From Enhygromyxa salina (lineage in GTDB: Bacteria > Myxococcota_A > Polyangia > Nannocystales > Nannocystaceae), in NCBI RefSeq assembly GCF_000737335.2, contig NZ_JMCC02000040.1, forward strand, positions 47,071 through 111,070: a DNA stretch of 64,000 nucleotides. Direction: 5' to 3'. The notes beneath the pieces were generated by a model. That model saw only the letters and a list, made by a program, of their open reading frames with translations. It was not told where the DNA came from and made no database searches. Positions 54,985 to 64,000 of the stretch are shown in pieces; within the stretch, counting starts at the first letter, position 1, and each line of letters begins with the position of its first letter. The position numbers and the translations under genes are program-made.

Positions 54985-54992
<8 letters not shown>
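53169..54992 (+). CDS. DUF2330 secreted protein with MYXO-CTERM-like tail
   Basis: The 607-aa product has a signal peptide ending at about residue 30 (SLALLAAPRTAQA), then CGGTFCDNLPNPMPVDQRGEDILFVIDG, the opening of DUF2330 proteins, and DDMGIRAYFLAQDRWAPSNYEHVVLNP. It ends with a Gly/Asp/Glu linker, CGCSTPGGSAPLG, a hydrophobic helix and RRRERQ. DUF2330 has no known function; the anchor tail suggests a surface location. ATG 53169 is preferred because the frame further upstream lies in the VWA gene. Its 3' end overlaps the opposing FG-GAP gene by 8 bp. Confidence 0.85.
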
Positions 54993-56676
<1,684 letters not shown>

Positions 56677-56680
56677 TGCA

Positions 56681-57130
56681 TCAACGATCCGAGCTGGCCC
56701 GACGGGCCATTTCATGCAGCATCGCACGAAACGCATGATCGAAGTCAGCCCCCAGCTTGGGCTCGAACAGCCGACCCAGGCCGGGGATCCGCACCTCGAA
56801 TTCACTGACCCAGATCACCCGCGTGCCCTGCCCCTCCGCGGCCAAGCTCACCCGACCCAGCAGGTGGCGGATCAGCGGCGGGCGGACCTTGACGATCCGA
56901 TACTCCATCAGGGTTGGGCGCTCGAACGCGACGATGTCCTCCCACAGAACCACCGCGCCCAGCCGGACCCGTCGCTGGGCGCCCGCGCCGTTGCGCTCTT
57001 GGTCGCCGCAGCGGGTCAGCGTGGAGGTGGAGACGCCGTCGTAGCTGGCGTAGCTCTCGTGATCGACAAGGCGCTCGAACAGCGCGTCGATCGGGGCGGG
57101 CAGCAGCTCGTTGACCTCGACCCGGACCAT
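56681..57130 (-). CDS. SRPBCC (polyketide cyclase-like) protein
   Basis: ATG 57130 gives 149 aa, starting VRVEVNELLPAPIDALFERLVDHESYASYDG, the helix-grip opening of SRPBCC/START-like proteins. The TRVIWVSEFEVRIPGLGR strand and a long C-terminal helix (DFDHAFRAMLHEMARRA) complete the fold. It would bind a hydrophobic ligand. The start at 57160 is rejected in favour of the family start. It is followed immediately by the FG-GAP gene. Confidence 0.85.
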   Translation of the reverse strand: MVRVEVNELLPAPIDALFERLVDHESYASYDGVSTSTLTRCGDQERNGAGAQRRVRLGAVVLWEDIVAFERPTLMEYRIVKVRPPLIRHLLGRVSLAAEGQGTRVIWVSEFEVRIPGLGRLFEPKLGADFDHAFRAMLHEMARRASSDR

Positions 57131-57211
57131 GCGCCCACGATAGCCGGCAAGTCGGTACACTGCCCAGCAGGCGCTCGGCCTTCACGACGCCTCCCCCATG
57201 TTGCAGCTAGC

Positions 57212-57454
57212 CTAAAGCGCGAGCTCGTCGGCGCTTGGCAGGTCGAAGCTCCCGCGCGCCGCCAGCCGCTCCCGCGCCTGCTCGAGCGCCGCGATCGACA
57301 CCGGCACCGACGGACTCTTGCGATCCCGCGCGAGATACTCCCGCGCCTTGGCCCACCCCGCGTACCCGGCCGTCAGCGAGAACGAGACCGCCCGATCGGC
57401 CGGTCGGCACTTTTGTTCAGTTGTCCAGCAACGCGCCTCCCCAGACACTGGCAA
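57212..57454 (-). pseudogene. Possible gene remnant next to the R-M system
   Basis: The frame ends AGYAGWAKAREYLARDRKSPSVPVSIAALEQARERLAARGSFDLPSADELAL, which reads like a genuine helical C-terminus but has no start codon with a ribosome site, and its upstream part runs into the hsdR start. It may be the tail of a gene cut by arrival of the R-M genes. I do not recognise the family. Confidence 0.25.
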
Positions 57455-60400
57455 TGATGACCTTTAAATCAGTCAACTTTGCATTCCTCGCGAAGCATAG
57501 CGAACTGATGGTCAAGACCGCGGCCCTAGCCGAGCAACACTTCGCGAACGACCCCTCCGGCGCGCTCACCAAGCTTCGCCGCTTTGGCGAGCTCATCGCC
57601 GAGGGCGCCGCGGCGACCGTGGGTATCCACAAGAAGACAAAAGAGCCCCAGGCCAAGCTCATCGAGCGCCTCGTCAATGAGGCGCTGTTCGGTCCAGAGA
57701 TCGAGCAAATGTTCACGGAGCTGCGCCAGGCGGGCAACGCCGCCGTGCACGAGGACGCGGGCACCCAGCGCGAGGCTCTGCACCACCTCAAGACCGCCCA
57801 CACCCTCGCGCTGTGGTTCCACCGCTCCTTTCATGACGCGAACTTCGAGGGCGCCCCCTTCGTGCCCCCGCCAACGCCCGAGCATGCCCACGCCGCCCTC
57901 GAGCAACGGCTCGAGCAGCTGCGCGCCGAGCTGGCGGAGCAGCGGGCTCTCCTGCGGCAGACCAAGCTCAACGCCAAACAACAGGCAGACCTGCGCGCCG
58001 CGGCCGAACAAGAAGCCAAGCAGGCCTACGCCGAGGCGGCCACGGCCCTCGAGCTTGGACAAGAGAGCGCGGAGCTGCTCGCGGCAGAGCGCGCAGCCTT
58101 TGAAGCGCTGCTCGCCAAGCTGCAAGCGGCGGCCGAGGCCCAGACCAAGGAGCAACGCGCCGCGCGGATCGACTTGGCCCGCAAGGCGGCGGGTCGCGTC
58201 GAGCTGACGGAGGCCGAGACCCGCGAGCGCATCGACCTGCAGCTGCGCGCGGCCGGCTGGGAGGTCGACTCCGAAGTGCTGCGCCACGGCAAGGGTGCGC
58301 GCCCCGAGAAGGGCCACAAGCGAGCGATCTCCGAGTGGCCGACACGCTCGGGCCCGGCCGACTACGTGCTGTTTGACGGCCTGCGCCCCGTGGGCATCGT
58401 CGAGGTCAAGCGCGAGTCCAAGGACGTGCGCGGCTGCCTCGAGCAGGCCAAGCGCTACAGCCGTGACTTCGAGTTTGGCGACGACATCGAGGCCGCGGGC
58501 GGGCCGTGGGGCGCGTACAAAGTCCCCTTCTTGTTCGCTACCAATGGCCGCCCTTTCGTGCGCCAGTTCCTGGCCGCCTCGGGGATCTGGCACCTCGACG
58601 CCCGCGTGCCCACCAACCAGCGCCGCGCCCTCGAGGGCTGGATGAGCCCCGAGGGCCTCGCCAAGCTGCTCAACCAGGACCTCGAGGCCGCCAACGCCAA
58701 GCTCACCAGCGAGAGCCTCGACTACCTGCCCTTGCGCCCCTACCAGCGCGAGGCGATCGCCGCGGTCGAGGACAAGATCGCCGCGGGCCAGCGCGAGCTG
58801 CTGCTGGCCATGGCCACGGGCACGGGCAAGACCCGCACCTGCATCTGCCTGACCTACCGCCTGATCAAGGCCGGCCGCTTCAACCGCGTGCTGTTCTTGG
58901 TCGATCGCACCAGCCTGGGCATACAGGCCATGCAGGCGTTCGAGAACTTGAAGCTCGAGCAGCAGCGCAGCTTCACGGACATCTACGACGTCAAGGAGCT
59001 CGGCGAGGGCGACCCCGAGAGCGACACCCGCCTGCAGATCGCCACGATCCAGGCCATGGTCAGCCGCCTCGACGCCGACGACGTCCACACCCCCGTCGAC
59101 CAGTACGACTGCATCATCGTCGATGAGTGCCACCGCGGCTACAACCTAGACCGCGAGATGTCCGAGGGGGAGCTCGCGTATCGCTCGGAGCAGGAGTACG
59201 TCTCGAAGTATCGCCGGGTCCTCGACCACTTCGACGCCGTGAAGATCGGCCTCACCGCCACGCCGGCCCTGCACACCACCCAGATCTTCGGCGACCCGGT
59301 CTACACCTATAGCTATCGCCGCGCGGTGATCGAGGGCTACCTGGTCGACCACGAGCCCCCCACGCGCATCACCACGCGGCTGTCCCAGACCGGCGTCAGC
59401 TGGGCGTTCGGCGAGGAGATGCAGATCTACCGCACGGACACGAAGGCGGTCGATCTCATCCACGCCCCCGACGACGTGCAGATCGACGCGGCGGGCTTCA
59501 ACAAGCAGGCGCTCGTCCCGGCGTTCAACCGGGCTGTATGTCGCGCGCTGGCCGAGCAGATCGACCCCTCGCTGCCTGGCAAGACCCTGATCTTCTGCGT
59601 CAAGGACTCGCACGCCGACGACGTCGTCGGGATGCTGCTCGAGGCGTTCACGGACCGCTACGGGCCCACCGACAACGACGCCGTGGTCAAGATCACCGGC
59701 GCCGTCGACAAGCCCGCCTCGATCATTGCTCGGTTCAAGAACGAGCAAAACCCGCGGGTGGCCGTGACCGTGGATCTGCTGACGACCGGCATCGACGTGC
59801 CCGAGCTCGTCAACCTCGTGTTCCTGCGTCGGGTCCGGAGCCGCATCCTCTACGACCAGATGATCGGCCGGGGCACCCGCCTGTGCCCCGACATTGGCAA
59901 GCACTACTTTCGCATCTTCGACGCCGTCGACATCTACAGCTCGCTCTACGAGCACACCGACATGAAGCCGGTGGTCAGCGACGTCAAGACCAGCTTCGCC
60001 ACGCTGCTCGAGGGTCTGGAAGTGGTGCGGACCCTGGCCGAGCGCCAGCGGATCTGCGAAGAGCTGATCGCCAAGCTGCAGCGCAAGCACCGGGCGCTGC
60101 ACGGGACCAAGCGCGAGCAGTTTAGCGAGCTCAGCGGCACCGACCTCGAGCCGCTCATCGCCCAGCTGCGCAACGCCGGGCCCGACGAGATCCTGGCCTG
60201 GTGGCACGAGCGCCCGGCCCTCGCCGACTGGCTCGACGCGCTGGTGGCCGAGGGCAAGGTGCTGCCGATCTCGACCGAGGAAGACGAGGTCGTGGCGATC
60301 ACCCGGGGCTACGGCGGCAAGCAGCCCGCGGACTACCTCGAGTCCTTTGGTGCCTACATCCGCGACAACCTCAACGAGATCCCCGCGCTCTTGGTTGTCA

Positions 60401-60831
60401 CCCAGCGACCGCGGGATCTGACCCGGGCCCAGCTCGTCGAGCTGCGCCTGCTCCTGGCCCAGGCCGGCTACACCGAGGCCAACCTCGAGGGCGCGTGGCG
60501 CGACAGCACCAACCAGGAGATGGCCGCGTCGATCATCGGGTTCATCCGCGGGCAGGCCCTGGGATCGCCGCTGGTGCCCTACCCCCGGCGCGTGCAGGCG
60601 GCGCTGGATCGGATCCTTGCCAGCCGCGACTGGACGGGTCCGCAGCGCAAGTGGCTCGCGCGGATCGGCAAGCAGCTGGTCGAGCAGAAGGTGGTGGATC
60701 GCGCCGTGATTGACCAGGACGAGGCCTTCAGCCAGGCGGGCGGCTTCACGCGCCTCGACAAGACCTTTGGCGGCGAGCTCGAGGATCTGCTGCGCGAGCT
60801 CAACGAGGCGGTCTGGTCCGACGCAGGGTGA
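57454..60831 (+). CDS. hsdR: Type I restriction enzyme subunit HsdR
   Basis: ATG 57454 gives 1125 aa. An N-terminal DUF4145-like helical domain (KSVNFAFLAKHSELMVKTAALAEQHF to about residue 130) and a coiled coil precede a PD-(D/E)xK nuclease with Asp303 and Glu317-Lys319 (ADYVLFDGLRPVGIVEVK). The SF2 helicase has Walker A Lys459 (ATGTGKT), DECH at 557, TATP and the C-terminal QMIGRGTRL motif. It is the ATP-driven translocase and endonuclease of a type I system. The frame is open further upstream to 57235 but that part is Pro/Arg-rich and not HsdR-like. Confidence 0.94.
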   Translation: MMTFKSVNFAFLAKHSELMVKTAALAEQHFANDPSGALTKLRRFGELIAEGAAATVGIHKKTKEPQAKLIERLVNEALFGPEIEQMFTELRQAGNAAVHEDAGTQREALHHLKTAHTLALWFHRSFHDANFEGAPFVPPPTPEHAHAALEQRLEQLRAELAEQRALLRQTKLNAKQQADLRAAAEQEAKQAYAEAATALELGQESAELLAAERAAFEALLAKLQAAAEAQTKEQRAARIDLARKAAGRVELTEAETRERIDLQLRAAGWEVDSEVLRHGKGARPEKGHKRAISEWPTRSGPADYVLFDGLRPVGIVEVKRESKDVRGCLEQAKRYSRDFEFGDDIEAAGGPWGAYKVPFLFATNGRPFVRQFLAASGIWHLDARVPTNQRRALEGWMSPEGLAKLLNQDLEAANAKLTSESLDYLPLRPYQREAIAAVEDKIAAGQRELLLAMATGTGKTRTCICLTYRLIKAGRFNRVLFLVDRTSLGIQAMQAFENLKLEQQRSFTDIYDVKELGEGDPESDTRLQIATIQAMVSRLDADDVHTPVDQYDCIIVDECHRGYNLDREMSEGELAYRSEQEYVSKYRRVLDHFDAVKIGLTATPALHTTQIFGDPVYTYSYRRAVIEGYLVDHEPPTRITTRLSQTGVSWAFGEEMQIYRTDTKAVDLIHAPDDVQIDAAGFNKQALVPAFNRAVCRALAEQIDPSLPGKTLIFCVKDSHADDVVGMLLEAFTDRYGPTDNDAVVKITGAVDKPASIIARFKNEQNPRVAVTVDLLTTGIDVPELVNLVFLRRVRSRILYDQMIGRGTRLCPDIGKHYFRIFDAVDIYSSLYEHTDMKPVVSDVKTSFATLLEGLEVVRTLAERQRICEELIAKLQRKHRALHGTKREQFSELSGTDLEPLIAQLRNAGPDEILAWWHERPALADWLDALVAEGKVLPISTEEDEVVAITRGYGGKQPADYLESFGAYIRDNLNEIPALLVVTQRPRDLTRAQLVELRLLLAQAGYTEANLEGAWRDSTNQEMAASIIGFIRGQALGSPLVPYPRRVQAALDRILASRDWTGPQRKWLARIGKQLVEQKVVDRAVIDQDEAFSQAGGFTRLDKTFGGELEDLLRELNEAVWSDAG

Positions 60832-60857
60832 GCGGTTAAGGTCCTGCTCGCGCCCGC

Positions 60858-62315
60858 ATGAATACGACCGAAATCGTCGCCCGCCTGTGGAACCTGTGCA
60901 ACGTCCTGCGGGACGACGGGATCACCTACCACGAGTACGTCACCGAGCTCACCTTCCTGCTCTTCCTCAAGATGGAGGCAGAGACGGCGCAGGAGGCCAA
61001 GCCCACCCTGATCCCCGAAGGCTGGCGCTGGTCTGACCTCGCCGCCCGCGATGGGATTGGGCAGCTCAATTTTTATCGGACCTTGCTGGTGAACCTGAGC
61101 CAGCCCGAGTTCAAGGACGAGGACGGCGCGCTGCGCAAGGTGCCCGAGCTGGTCACGGCGATCTTCGCCAACGCGAGCACGGCCCTGCGCCAGCCCAAGA
61201 ACCTGACCAAGCTGGTTGAGAACATTGACAGCCTGGACTGGTACTCCGCCCGCTCGGAGGGGCTTGGGGATCTCTACGAGGGGCTGCTCGAGAAGAACGC
61301 CGGGGAGACCAAGTCTGGGGCCGGGCAGTACTTCACGCCGCGGGCGTTGATTGACTGCATTGTCGAGCTGGTGCAGCCGCAGGCGGGGGAGCGCGTGCAG
61401 GACCCCGCTGCGGGCACCGGGGGGTTCTTGGTTGCGGCCGATCGCTACATCAAGCAGCGGACCGACGACCTGTTTGACCTTGGGCCGAAGGAGCAGCGCT
61501 TTCAGGTCCGCGAGGCGATCTATGGCATGGAGCTGGTGCCCGATACCCATCGGCTGTTGCTGATGAACTTGATGCTGCATGGGATCGAGGGCCGCGTGGA
61601 GCTGGGGGATACGCTCTCGCCCACCGGGGCGGCGCTGGGGCGGGCGGATCTGATGTTGAGCAACCCGCCGTTTGGCACCAAGAAGGGCGGCGGCGGGCCC
61701 TCGCGGGATGACTTCACGTTTAGCACCAGCAACAAGCAGCTGGCGTTCTTGCAGCATATCTATCGTGGGCTGAAGCCTGGGGGGCGCGCGGCCGTGGTGC
61801 TGCCGGATAATGTGCTGTTCGAGGATAACGTGGGGCAGCAGATCCGCGGGGACCTGATGGACAAGTGCAGGTTGCACACGATCTTGCGGCTGCCTACGGG
61901 GATCTTTTATGCGCAGGGGGTGAAGACCAACGTGTTGTTCTTCGAGCGCGGGCAGACGGACAAGGGGAACACGGAGGCGGTCTGGGTCTACGATCTGCGC
62001 ACGAATATGCCGAGCTTTGGGAAGCGGACGCCGTTTGGGCGGGAGCATCTGTTGCCGTTCATGGAGGCGTATGGGGGCCAGGCGGATGGGCGCGCGAAGC
62101 GGGTCGACGGTGGGGAGGAGGGGCGGTTTCGGTGCTTTGAGCGGGAGGTGATTCGGCGGCGGGGGGATAACTTGGATCTGTCTTGGCTGCGGGATGAGAA
62201 TACGGAGCGGGCGGAGGACCTGCCGCCGCCCGAGGAGATTGCGGGGGAGATCTTGGAGCATTTGCGGACGGCGATGGGGGAGATGGAGGCGTTGATGAAG
62301 GTGCTGGAAGGATGA
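60858..62315 (+). CDS. hsdM: Type I DNA methyltransferase subunit HsdM
   Basis: The 485-aa protein has the N-terminal helical domain (LWNLCNVLRDDGITYHEYVTELTFLLFLKM) and a class I N6-adenine methylase with motif I DPAAGTGGFL at Asp182 and motif IV NPPF at Asn269. It methylates the recognition site together with HsdS. It starts 26 bp after hsdR and overlaps hsdS by ATGA, so all three are one transcript. Codon choice in the last third leans to G-ending codons, slightly unlike its neighbours. Confidence 0.95.
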   Translation: MNTTEIVARLWNLCNVLRDDGITYHEYVTELTFLLFLKMEAETAQEAKPTLIPEGWRWSDLAARDGIGQLNFYRTLLVNLSQPEFKDEDGALRKVPELVTAIFANASTALRQPKNLTKLVENIDSLDWYSARSEGLGDLYEGLLEKNAGETKSGAGQYFTPRALIDCIVELVQPQAGERVQDPAAGTGGFLVAADRYIKQRTDDLFDLGPKEQRFQVREAIYGMELVPDTHRLLLMNLMLHGIEGRVELGDTLSPTGAALGRADLMLSNPPFGTKKGGGGPSRDDFTFSTSNKQLAFLQHIYRGLKPGGRAAVVLPDNVLFEDNVGQQIRGDLMDKCRLHTILRLPTGIFYAQGVKTNVLFFERGQTDKGNTEAVWVYDLRTNMPSFGKRTPFGREHLLPFMEAYGGQADGRAKRVDGGEEGRFRCFEREVIRRRGDNLDLSWLRDENTERAEDLPPPEEIAGEILEHLRTAMGEMEALMKVLEG

Positions 62316-64000
62316 GCGGTCGCGCAGCCACCCTCAATATCATTCCTGGCCAGTACGCACTCAGCGTGGGAGATACCGGCGCTGAGGCTCCTCCAGGTTG
62401 GTGTTGGACGCCTCTGGTCGACATCGCACGACTCGAGAGTGGCCATACTCCGAGTCGTAGCCACCCTGAATGGTGGGGAGGACATGTACCATGGATCGGC
62501 ATCAAGGACGCCAGGATCCATCACGGAATGACGATCTTGACGACTCTGGAGTGCACGAACGATGCAGGGCTAGCGAACTCTGCGGCGAGGATTCTCCCCG
62601 AAGGGACGGTGTGTCTGAGTCGGACCGCATCCGTTGGTTATGTAGTGGTAATGGGGAGGGACATGGCAACGAGCCAGGATTTTGTAAACTGGATCTGCGC
62701 CGAAGGTCTAAACCCGGAGTGGTTAAAACATCTATTTATCGCCGAGAACCAATCCCTTCACTCATTCTCAAAGGGGACGACACATAGCACCATTTACTTC
62801 CCCGAAGTAAAAGCCTTTCACATATGTCTGCCTCCCCTCAACGAGCAGCGCCGCATCGTCGCCAAGATCGAGGCCCTCCAGACCCACAGCGACGCCGCGA
62901 AGCAGGCCCTCGACGCGATCGGCCCGCTGCTCGAGCGCTTCCGCCAGTCCGTGCTCGCGGCCGCGTTTCGCGGCGACCTGACAGCATCCTGGCGCGAGCA
63001 AAACCCCGACGTCGAGCCCGCGAGCGCGCTGCTCGAGCGCATCCGGGTCGAGCGCAAGGCTCGCTTCATCGCGGCCGCCGGGGACAAGGCCCGGGCTACG
63101 GCCGAGGCCAAAGCCCGCGCGGCCGGGAAGGCGTGGACGGAGGCGGACGCGGCGACGGTGGTCGAGAAGGCGCGGGCGAAGGCGGAGGCGAAGTATGTCG
63201 AGCCGGAGCCGGTGGATACGGCGGGGTTGCCGGAGTTGCCGCGGGGGTGGTGCTGGGCACGAGCCGAGGAGGTGTCCGATTTCATCACGAAGGGGACTAC
63301 GCCAGATTCGACATCTATGACTCAGGAGCACGGCGATATCCCATACATAAAAGTGTACAACCTGACAATGAATGGGGCCCTGGACTTCTCTATCGACCCA
63401 ACCTACATCGACAAAGAGACCCACGCTGGCCCCCTCAGCCGGTCAGGCTGCAAACCGGGAGACGTGCTGATGAACATTGTGGGACCTCCTCTAGGCAAAG
63501 TCTCCATTGTACCGACAGCCTACGCAGAGTGGAACATTAACCAGGCGATTGTCAGGTATCGACCTCTGGGAGGACTGTGCTCCAAATACCTGTCGCTGAC
63601 ACTTCTCTCGGACTCTACTTTGGTGTGGGCACAGCGCCGGGCAAAGGCTACTTCGGGGCAACTCAACCTGACCCTGGAGATTTGCCGGAGTCTTCCTGTC
63701 CCCATTGCGCCGTCACCAGAACAGAAAGAGCTTGTTAGTGCAGTCAATCGATGCCTGAATTTGAACGATGCACTTAATCAAGGAGCAGCGATGATGGAAC
63801 AGATGGTTCGGCTAAACCAATCCATCCTAGCCAAAGCCTTCCGCGGCGAGCTCGTCCCCCAGGATCCCAACGACGAGCCCGCCAGCGTCCTGCTCGAGCG
63901 CATCCGCGCCGAGCGAGCCGCCGCCCCGACCAAGAAAAACAAAAAATCCCCCCGCCCCCGCAAGCCCAAAACCAGCGCCCACCCCCCGTCTCCCCAACCC
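62312..64000 (+). CDS. hsdS: Type I specificity subunit HsdS, 3' end beyond the window
   Basis: The frame is open from ATG 62312 to the window edge, at least 563 codons. It has two target-recognition domains. The first (about 1-165) ends at LPPLNEQRRIVAKIEALQ. The second (about 310-495) begins after LPELPRGWCWARAEEVSDFITKGTTP. The conserved helix region (LERFRQSVLAAAFRGDLTASW) is repeated as LNQSILAKAFRGELVP near the end, giving the two-fold pseudo-symmetry of the family. The recognition domains are visibly less GC-rich than the conserved parts. Its start overlaps the hsdM stop by ATGA. Confidence 0.93.
   Translation, partial: MSGRAATLNIIPGQYALSVGDTGAEAPPGWCWTPLVDIARLESGHTPSRSHPEWWGGHVPWIGIKDARIHHGMTILTTLECTNDAGLANSAARILPEGTVCLSRTASVGYVVVMGRDMATSQDFVNWICAEGLNPEWLKHLFIAENQSLHSFSKGTTHSTIYFPEVKAFHICLPPLNEQRRIVAKIEALQTHSDAAKQALDAIGPLLERFRQSVLAAAFRGDLTASWREQNPDVEPASALLERIRVERKARFIAAAGDKARATAEAKARAAGKAWTEADAATVVEKARAKAEAKYVEPEPVDTAGLPELPRGWCWARAEEVSDFITKGTTPDSTSMTQEHGDIPYIKVYNLTMNGALDFSIDPTYIDKETHAGPLSRSGCKPGDVLMNIVGPPLGKVSIVPTAYAEWNINQAIVRYRPLGGLCSKYLSLTLLSDSTLVWAQRRAKATSGQLNLTLEICRSLPVPIAPSPEQKELVSAVNRCLNLNDALNQGAAMMEQMVRLNQSILAKAFRGELVPQDPNDEPASVLLERIRAERAAAPTKKNKKSPRPRKPKTSAHPPSPQP

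Overview
The window is high-GC DNA from a bacterium that looks like a myxobacterium (Myxococcota), most likely of the Nannocystaceae type. The evidence is dense small lipoproteins with many cysteine pairs, Gly-Asp and Thr-Gly-Asp linkers, two surface proteins ending in MYXO-CTERM-like tails (Gly-Cys-rich motif, hydrophobic helix, Arg cluster), several large hybrid histidine kinases and one giant kinase fusion. The taxon is an inference from composition and families, not from a marker gene search. No tRNA, rRNA, CRISPR array, prophage or transposase was seen.

Region by region: 1-5.7 kb has a 5'-truncated gene, an MtfA-like peptidase, lipoproteins (including a tandem duplicated pair) and a glycosyltransferase. 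5.8-9.4 kb has two SPFH/band-7 proteins and a prepilin peptidase. 9.5-13.1 kb has a lipoprotein, rsfS, rlmH, a hotdog-fold protein and a ComF-type protein. 13.2-24.3 kb is a signalling block: a LuxR-type regulator, a PAS histidine kinase, a hybrid kinase with two receivers, and a 1959-aa Ser/Thr kinase-ATPase-GAF-histidine kinase-receiver fusion. 24.4-31 kb is a TetR-controlled fatty-acid operon (acyl-CoA dehydrogenase, MaoC hydratase, long FabG reductase, thiolase) whose gene set matches the mycobacterial fadE5/fadA2/fabG4/htdX group. 31-44.9 kb is mixed housekeeping and envelope genes (deoC, class I aldolase, smpB, rlmD-like methylase, PspC, a Mo-oxidoreductase with a PepSY membrane protein). 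45-50.9 kb has an aminotransferase homologue lacking the PLP lysine, glpD, a Fis-type HTH regulator full of palindromic sites, and an RCC1-repeat lipoprotein. 51-57.1 kb encodes surface proteins (VWA, DUF2330, FG-GAP) and an SRPBCC protein. 57.4 kb to the end is a type I restriction-modification system, hsdR-hsdM-hsdS, with hsdS running off the window.

The most interesting signals not explained by ordinary genes are: (i) seven copies of a 16-bp palindrome, consensus CACCGA-N4-TCGGTG, inside and just upstream of the Fis-type regulator gene, one copy in a different reading frame from the rest; (ii) a 131-bp element present twice in opposite orientation, both times between convergent genes; (iii) a second structured element of about 169 bp with 16-bp terminal inverted repeats, again between convergent genes; (iv) the HisC-like protein with Phe in place of the PLP lysine.
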